In this document: positions 22,133 through 25,595 of the stretch, piece after piece | Position numbering within the stretch: position 1 is the first letter of the stretch | Layout of the letters: each line of letters starts with the position of its first letter | Virus record (IMG/VR): IMGVR_UViG_3300030101_004145 | Span: 1 to 25,595 of that record | Origin: a virus | Length of the DNA stretch: 25,595 nucleotides | Reading direction: 5' to 3' (one strand) | Program-made: the position numbers and the translations under genes | The notes under the pieces: model-generated | Told to the model about the DNA's origin: nothing | Seen by the model: only the letters and a program-made list of their open reading frames with translations | Database searches by the model: none

Positions 22133-22697
22133 AGAGCAAGTCCTCTACTCGGGTACGGAAGTAAACCTTATCGTTGGCTTTGAACTCGTAGTCCCTGTTC
22201 TCTTTGAACCCGACGGTATCCCCCACAGACAACCCGAGCTCTGCAATCTGATCGCTCATAGCGGCCACTACCCCCGTAGTTCGAGGCTTCTTTTTGAACT
22301 CTACGACTTCGAACATAGCCTCTTCTACTTCCTTTTCAAACGATTCCTGTAATATGCTCCACCCCTCTAGCGGGATGAGCTCGTCTGTTCCTTGGGGCTT
22401 GTAGGCATAGGCGTGGCTGTTCACAGCTACCTTCGGGTCGAAGCTTACCACATAGTGGTCTTTGTAGTCTGCAAACGGCATCCCCCCGTTTATAACTACG
22501 TTGTGGTGGAAATATAACGTGTCCCCAGGTTTTACTGGGGTATCAAACTTCAAGGGGATGTGCTTCACCTCCCCTTCGTTTACTCTGTGCTCAAACTCGT
22601 TGAACTTGGTCTCAATCTTCAGCGTGGTATCGGCGAAGTCGATTTCGTCACGGAACTTTTTTGGGAGTTCCACAACGAAGTAATACAGCATATTCAT
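22122..22697 (-). CDS. GroES/Cpn10-like phage protein (191 aa)
   Basis: A 191-aa protein with two stretches typical of co-chaperonin folds. HRVNEGEVKHIPLKFDTPVK followed by PGDTLYFHHNVVINGG (about residues 37-72) corresponds to the G-V---p--VkpGD-Vyf strands. The C-terminal GVVAAMSDQIAELGLSVGDT followed by VGFKENRDYEF and YFRTRVEDLLYAI matches the G-V-AVs------vGD-V-F-----YE-------R--DiLa order of GroES. Phages carry such proteins to aid folding of capsid proteins by host GroEL (gp31 of T4 is the classic case). Here it is about twice the length of bacterial GroES. TAATG coupling to the 62-aa gene and an 11-nt overlap with the next one place it in the terminase operon. Confidence 0.62.
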   Translation of the reverse strand: MNMLYYFVVELPKKFRDEIDFADTTLKIETKFNEFEHRVNEGEVKHIPLKFDTPVKPGDTLYFHHNVVINGGMPFADYKDHYVVSFDPKVAVNSHAYAYKPQGTDELIPLEGWSILQESFEKEVEEAMFEVVEFKKKPRTTGVVAAMSDQIAELGLSVGDTVGFKENRDYEFKANDKVYFRTRVEDLLYAI

Positions 22698-22885
22698 TAG
22701 TATCCGCTTGCTCTCACCATATCCGAGCTAGGATTGGTAATCGGAATCAACCTTTCGTGAGGGGTGGGGAGGTGGTACGGTCCTATCATAGCACCGAACT
22801 CTGGATGTACATGATATGGCCCTATGTATTCCTCTCCGTTTAGCTTCCTAAACTCCCCCCCAGCAGTGTATAGGTTTTCTTCCAT
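22697..22885 (-). CDS. Small conserved phage protein with YxGPYHxH motif (62 aa)
   Basis: A 62-aa protein: GGEFRKLNGEEYIGPYHVHP, then EFGAMIGPYHLPTPHERL. The order GGEF, NG-eY-GpYHvHp, G-MiG--H and PHe-L is one I recognise from short proteins of marine phages of unknown function. The His-rich turns might bind a metal or line an interface. Its ATG is preceded by an AT-rich stretch (TAAATTTTTAATT), with TAAATTTT a weak match to the -7 box. It is coupled to the next gene by TAATG. Confidence 0.72.
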   Translation of the reverse strand: MEENLYTAGGEFRKLNGEEYIGPYHVHPEFGAMIGPYHLPTPHERLIPITNPSSDMVRASGY

Positions 22886-22887
22886 AA

Positions 22888-23124
22888 TTAAAAATTTAAA
22901 TCGTATTCAAGTATACAGGGCATATCGTCGATGGCCTTCCATAGCACCTGTGCATCGTCTATATCTAGATAGACTAAATATCGCATCTTCCCATAGCGAT
23001 GCAAGTGGGCTTCGTCAAGCACTATGGCCGCTACCTTACCGCTACCAGCACGCATGCCAACGTAGTAAGCCATGGCATCCTTCGGGTCTCTCCCAATCAC
23101 AATCTTTCGTATCAACCCTCCCAT
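22888..23124 (-). CDS. Unknown small phage protein (78 aa)
   Basis: A 78-aa protein (MGGLIRKIVIGRDPKDAMAY) with a predicted beta-alpha-beta pattern: RKIVIGRDP, then KVAAIVLDEAHLHRYGK, then YLVYLDIDDAQVLWKAIDD. No signal peptide, membrane segment or known motif; the DEAH string here is not in a helicase context. Its ATG overlaps the stop of the upstream gene (TGATG), and 2 nt separate it from the 62-aa start. Confidence 0.75.
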   Translation of the reverse strand: MGGLIRKIVIGRDPKDAMAYYVGMRAGSGKVAAIVLDEAHLHRYGKMRYLVYLDIDDAQVLWKAIDDMPCILEYDLNF

Positions 23125-23444
23125 CAGTTCAGAGATGGGTCAATATCGTTTAATTCATCGAGAATAGGAAGGTACCAAGTCTCAGAATAGAACTCCTCAT
23201 CCAAATCTATCGGAGCGCTGTAAGAGAAGTGCAAGAAATCTAGAGCCTCCATCAACAGCTCTTCGTTGTCTACGTTCATACTGTAGACAGCTTTGAGCAC
23301 TGGCTCCCCCATATCATCGCTATCGAGCATTCCCGTCAGCATGATGTTTACCACTTCATGCTCCATGTCGTACTTTTGAGTGATGGCCTCAAGTAAGACA
23401 TGAAGCTTCTGAACTTCCATCAAGAACTTTTCTCTGTTATTCAT
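23124..23444 (-). CDS. Unknown acidic helical protein (106 aa from internal ATG; 120 aa if start is 23486)
   Basis: I favour the ATG at 23444 (MNNREKFLMEVQKLHVLLEA), since the 14 residues before it (MSRNILFLLTVLRG) look unlike the rest. The longer start at 23486 is also possible because a good -7 box lies at 23507-23500. The protein is acidic and helical (VVNIMLTGMLDSDDMGEPVL, LLMEALDFLHFSYSAPIDLD). Function unknown. It is the first leftward gene of the terminase-containing operon and diverges from the plus-strand gene, sharing the CATG at 23442-23445. Confidence 0.65.
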   Translation of the reverse strand: MNNREKFLMEVQKLHVLLEAITQKYDMEHEVVNIMLTGMLDSDDMGEPVLKAVYSMNVDNEELLMEALDFLHFSYSAPIDLDEEFYSETWYLPILDELNDIDPSLN

Positions 23445-23472
23445 GCCGCGAAGTACTGTAAGTAAAAAGAGG

Positions 23473-23865
23473 ATGTTTCGGGACATGTCCCCTCTCCCTC
23501 AAAAATACGTAAAAAAGAACCACCTCAAGCGGCTGAGAGAGAACCTGTTATGGTGTCAGAAGCAACACGACTTGTATCAAACGGAGCTATACTTCCTCCT
23601 TTGGTGCTATGATTTAGAGTTTTGGACTCTAGACTTTGCATCTAAAGACTACGGTATGTACAAGGATAAGCTTGCCGACAGGATTGTATACCCTATGGTT
23701 AGAGAAGGTTATCTATACAAGCACTTCGAGAAGAAGACCTTGTCTGAGTGTCGTGAGGACCACCTCTTTCGAGAAGAGACGAAGTACAACTACAGGGTGA
23801 GGTATGCTCTTTCGCAGAAAGGGCGGCTGATGGTACAGCGCTTTTACAACAGACTGGAGTCTTAA
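23473..23865 (+). CDS. Plus-strand winged-helix-like protein (130 aa, longer start at 23443 possible)
   Basis: The only convincing plus-strand gene. Starts at 23473, 23485 or 23443 give 130, 126 or 140 aa; I prefer 23473 because 23443 overlaps the opposite start codon. A basic N-terminus (QKYVKKNHLKRLRENLLW) leads into helices (QTELYFLLWCYDLEFWTLDF, YGMYKDKLADRIVYPMVREG) and a wing-like end (NYRVRYALSQKGRLMVQRFY). The order helix, recognition-like helix, YLYKHFEKKTL, then Y-LS-KGR--V--FY resembles MarR/PadR-type winged helices. I infer a DNA-binding regulator. Its stop overlaps the convergent stop of the 162-aa gene (TTAA). Confidence 0.72.
   Translation: MFRDMSPLPQKYVKKNHLKRLRENLLWCQKQHDLYQTELYFLLWCYDLEFWTLDFASKDYGMYKDKLADRIVYPMVREGYLYKHFEKKTLSECREDHLFREETKYNYRVRYALSQKGRLMVQRFYNRLES
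23480..23491. promoter_or_regulatory. 12-bp perfect palindrome GGGACATGTCCC between divergent genes
   Basis: GGGACATGTCCC reads the same on both strands and lies in the short region shared by the leftward terminase operon and the plus-strand winged-helix-like gene. It sits 8 nt from the -7 box of the leftward operon. It is a reasonable operator for the neighbouring DNA-binding candidate, though its central ATG also serves as possible start codons on both strands. Confidence 0.45.
23500..23528 (-). promoter_or_regulatory. Leftward promoter with -33 and -7 boxes
   Basis: On the minus strand TTG (23528-23526) is followed by 18 nt and then TATTTTTG (23507-23500). This fits the Bacteroidota TTG/TAnnTTTG promoter, with spacing close to the usual 19-21. 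It is the only promoter here with a visible -33 box and would start the operon holding the GroES-like, T9SS type B and terminase genes. It lies inside the plus-strand gene's 5' end. Confidence 0.5.
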
Positions 23866-24350
23866 CTCAAGTCGGTGTACTTGATGGTAACGCGATTCCC
23901 GTCACGGAGCTGTTTGGCCACCAAGGGGTAGAGTCGGAAGTATGCACGGGTGGAGTGCCCTATAAACCCGTTCTTCTTTACTTGGTTGTTTTCTTGCGAG
24001 TCACCCACGAGGAGACAGCCCGACGTGTCTTCGTCAGTATTTCCACAATGAATGAGAATATCCGAGAACTCAGCGACGTCACGTACCCACAGCATTCCCA
24101 GATGAATATCAGCAAATCGTTTTTGATATCGATGATGAAAGCCACCAAACGTGCGTAGCGTGATGTCATACTCTCCTTCAGGGATTCTAGTCTCCCCTTT
24201 GATTTTTTGTTCTCTGAGCTCATCTTCTAAGGTGTAACATAAAAACTCACGATGGTCCCCTGTGATATCGAACAGGAGGCCGTTGGTGCTGTCTTTCTCG
24301 CTGCTGAAGCGTAGTACCTCTAGCTGCAAGCTTGGTTCTTTTAAGTTCAT
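23862..24350 (-). CDS. DUF5675 family protein (162 aa), possible peptidoglycan-active enzyme
   Basis: A 162-aa protein: QLEVLRFSSEKDSTNGLLFD, CYTLEDELRE, TRIPEGEYDITLRTFGGFHH, HLGMLWVRDVAEFSDILIHC, GNTDEDTSGCLLVG, and RLYPLVAKQLRDGNRVTIKY. This order (short LEdp-R, R-P-G-Y-i-lR, GmLwi--V--f--iLIH-GN---dt-GCLLvG) is that of DUF5675 proteins, frequent in phages. The IH-GN plus D-SGC layout resembles the His/Cys active site of YkuD-type L,D-transpeptidases, so a role in peptidoglycan processing or lysis is a fair hypothesis (residues ~100 H and ~113 C). No signal peptide. Confidence 0.78.
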   Translation of the reverse strand: MNLKEPSLQLEVLRFSSEKDSTNGLLFDITGDHREFLCYTLEDELREQKIKGETRIPEGEYDITLRTFGGFHHRYQKRFADIHLGMLWVRDVAEFSDILIHCGNTDEDTSGCLLVGDSQENNQVKKNGFIGHSTRAYFRLYPLVAKQLRDGNRVTIKYTDLS

Positions 24351-24392
24351 TGAATTTCTTTAGTCTGGGGTTGAAGTATCCTTTACTCCCCA

Positions 24393-24863
24393 TCAGCTAG
24401 CTACGAAGACCTCTACGCTAACAGAGTTGGTCTTAGGGTCTACAATGATAGACTCTAGATCGTGCAATGCAGCGTCAGTAATCGGGGTGGCAGCATCGTC
24501 GTCACACGCGATGCCTTCGTGAGGTACCCCCATCATGTAGCTCTGCCCTGCAGCCAGCAAAATGCTGGTGCTCCCGTCAGCCGCCCCGTCTTCATCGTTA
24601 GATATCTGAAGGGAAAGCACGACTTCGTTACTAGAATCTAGGTTCGTTACTCGTATGTACTTGGTGTCTTCTAGATCGATGGCGTTGTCTGCAGTATGCA
24701 CTGCCGTCTGGAATGTCGCTATGGTGGTATCGTTATTGGCTGGGCACGTCACCACACGGGTGTATGCCTGAGTTACGCTTGAGATACTGAACGTATGCTC
24801 ACCCCCGCGATTCTTCCCGTTCAGTTCTAGCTCTTCAGTCAGAGATACTGTTAGTGTTGCCAT
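24393..24863 (-). CDS. Small virion-type protein (156 aa)
   Basis: A 156-aa beta-rich protein, MATLTVSLTEELELNGKNRG. Shared style with the 134/135-aa proteins at 5408-6219: LTV/LTL start, then KYIRVTNLDSSNEVVLSLQI and GQSYMMGVPHEG in place of YIKN and GEFAFIP. The C-terminal LESIIVDPKTNSVSVEVFVA completes a beta sheet. Likely a head-decoration or minor structural protein, although it sits far from the capsid gene. It has its own -7 box 4 nt before the ATG. Confidence 0.8.
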   Translation of the reverse strand: MATLTVSLTEELELNGKNRGGEHTFSISSVTQAYTRVVTCPANNDTTIATFQTAVHTADNAIDLEDTKYIRVTNLDSSNEVVLSLQISNDEDGAADGSTSILLAAGQSYMMGVPHEGIACDDDAATPITDAALHDLESIIVDPKTNSVSVEVFVAS

Positions 24864-24867
24864 ACTA

Positions 24868-24875
24868 CAAATATA
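24868..24875 (-). promoter_or_regulatory. -7 box TATATTTG, 4 nt before the 156-aa gene
   Basis: Minus strand: TATTATATTTG, TAGT, ATG (24863). The 11-nt word TATTATATTTG is identical to those at 6235-6245 and 18372-18382. No -33 TTG is visible. The box overlaps the 18-nt gap after the 42-aa gene. Confidence 0.65.
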
Positions 24876-24881
24876 ATATGA

Positions 24882-25010
24882 TTACCCGCTGCAGGATTCG
24901 CAGTCCTCTGGGGAGTCGATGTTACAAGTGATCTCCCCACTCTCAAGTTTCTCTTCTGTCTTCTTCACCCGCTCAGGGTTGAGGAAGCTGATGTCGTCTT
25001 CTTCGTTCAT
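24882..25010 (-). CDS. Small acidic protein with three cysteines (42 aa)
   Basis: ATG at 25010 opens 42 codons: MNEEDDISFLNPERVKKTEE, then KLESGEITCNIDSPEDCESC, then SG. It is 1 nt after the stop of the upstream gene and otherwise fills the gap exactly. Acidic, with a C-terminal C-(7)-C-x-x-C cluster that could bind a metal. The tight packing supports it as real. Function unknown. Confidence 0.62.
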   Translation of the reverse strand: MNEEDDISFLNPERVKKTEEKLESGEITCNIDSPEDCESCSG

Positions 25011-25011
25011 G

Positions 25012-25595
25012 TTACTTCTTTAAGATTCTGAACTTACCACCGCTATTATAGGCACGAATCTCCCCTACACCTTCTCCGAGGCGAGCGGGGATATCTACCT
25101 CCCACCAAGTATTGCCTACATCGTCAGTGACTTTGGTGGCATCCAACCCATGCTTCTTCAAAGCTTTCGGGAGGCGGTCGTAACCTTTCATAATGCCTTG
25201 AGTGGCTTGCTCACTAGCGTTGATGCGAGATAGGTGCTCACGTTGACCCTTTAGAGAACTAGTTTCGCTAGCCCACTCATTAAAAGCTCGCCTCATATTA
25301 AAGTCTGAGTCTCCAATCTCATCAAACCCCCGAGCGTATTGTTGATTATAGTCTTCAGAACCGAGCTTGGTGTTCCAAATTTCAAACACCTCGTCTTCAC
25401 TCTTACCCTTAAACATGGGGTGCTCCTTGATTGCCTTATCTACGAGTTCGTTTTCTCTAGCTGCTTTAACACTCGCTTCATATTGATTTACGCCTTCTCG
25501 GGCCCTTCTGACTCTTTCGGTCTGATACCCATAACCCTGAATCTTGCTTGTCGTCTCCCCTGTCGGGAAGCGAAGCTTGTCTGCCCCCTTCGCTT
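25012..25595 (-). CDS. C-terminal part of a large phage protein, 5' end outside window
   Basis: The frame is open from the window edge to the stop at 25012 (about 194 codons). Although an ATG exists at 25416, the coding pattern continues upstream of it (LRFPTGETTSKIQGYGYQTE, VRRAREGVNQYEASVKAARE), so this is a truncated protein rather than a short one. The end, GYDRLPKALKKHGLDATKVT followed by DDVGNTWWEVDIP and IRAYNSGGKF, resembles the C-terminal region of large phage polyvalent or internal virion proteins, from memory of the style only. It is helical and charged upstream. The gene is followed directly by the 42-aa gene. Confidence 0.72.
   Translation of the reverse strand, partial: AKGADKLRFPTGETTSKIQGYGYQTERVRRAREGVNQYEASVKAARENELVDKAIKEHPMFKGKSEDEVFEIWNTKLGSEDYNQQYARGFDEIGDSDFNMRRAFNEWASETSSLKGQREHLSRINASEQATQGIMKGYDRLPKALKKHGLDATKVTDDVGNTWWEVDIPARLGEGVGEIRAYNSGGKFRILKK

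Noticed and set aside
22888-23124. DEAH string suggesting a helicase
   Set aside because: It is a chance tetrapeptide in a 78-aa protein with no Walker A motif or helicase domain.
24250-24391. A 47-codon minus-strand frame starting MGSKGYFNPRLKKFNELKRT, just after the 156-aa gene
   Set aside because: Most of it overlaps the DUF5675 gene in another frame and no features support it; the overlap is too large to prefer it, though the ATG position is suggestive.
1-25595. Host chromosome or prophage junction (because of the T9SS and outer-membrane genes)
   Set aside because: All such genes are fused or coupled by short overlaps to phage genes, with no attachment site, integrase, tRNA or change in gene packing to mark a boundary.

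Overview
The window reads as a stretch of a tailed double-stranded DNA phage (Caudoviricetes) genome. Genes are packed end to end and almost all lie on the minus strand, so the transcript order runs from high to low coordinates. The host is very probably a marine Bacteroidota cell. Two proteins carry C-terminal sorting domains of the type IX secretion system (T9SS), which is confined to that phylum. The recurrent promoter element TATATTTG matches the Bacteroidota -7 box TAnnTTTG, and Shine-Dalgarno sequences are generally missing. I see no integrase, tRNA, CRISPR array or transposon.

Layout in transcription order. The right end (25595-21839) holds the 3' end of a large phage protein, several small proteins, a small virion-like protein, a DUF5675-type protein that may act on peptidoglycan, one plus-strand winged-helix-like gene (about 23473-23865), a GroES-like protein and a candidate small terminase. 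Next comes a secreted T9SS type B protein (21836-20505), whose stop overlaps the start of the large terminase. Terminase (20508-18385) and portal (18347-15912) are followed by a fiber/appendage block (15915-12216), a repeated small-protein start and a 136-aa protein.

From 11697 to 7322 there is a cell-envelope block: an 894-aa T9SS type A protein fused to a small basic phage protein, an outer-membrane beta-barrel coupled to it, a single-TM coiled-coil protein, and an exported thioredoxin-fold protein without its CXXC. Four small, very basic proteins follow (7319-6246), then four small paralogous virion-type proteins, the scaffold, the major capsid protein, another small virion-type protein, a terminator, and the start of a further structural protein that leaves the window at base 1.

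The head and packaging functions (terminase, portal, scaffold, major capsid) form the recognisable core. The unusual part is that cell-surface proteins built for host secretion routes are stitched into that core by 4-base ATGA overlaps. This makes them phage genes rather than passengers. The second striking feature is a set of promoters whose -7 box ends exactly 4 nt before the start codon at four genes, which predicts leaderless messages.
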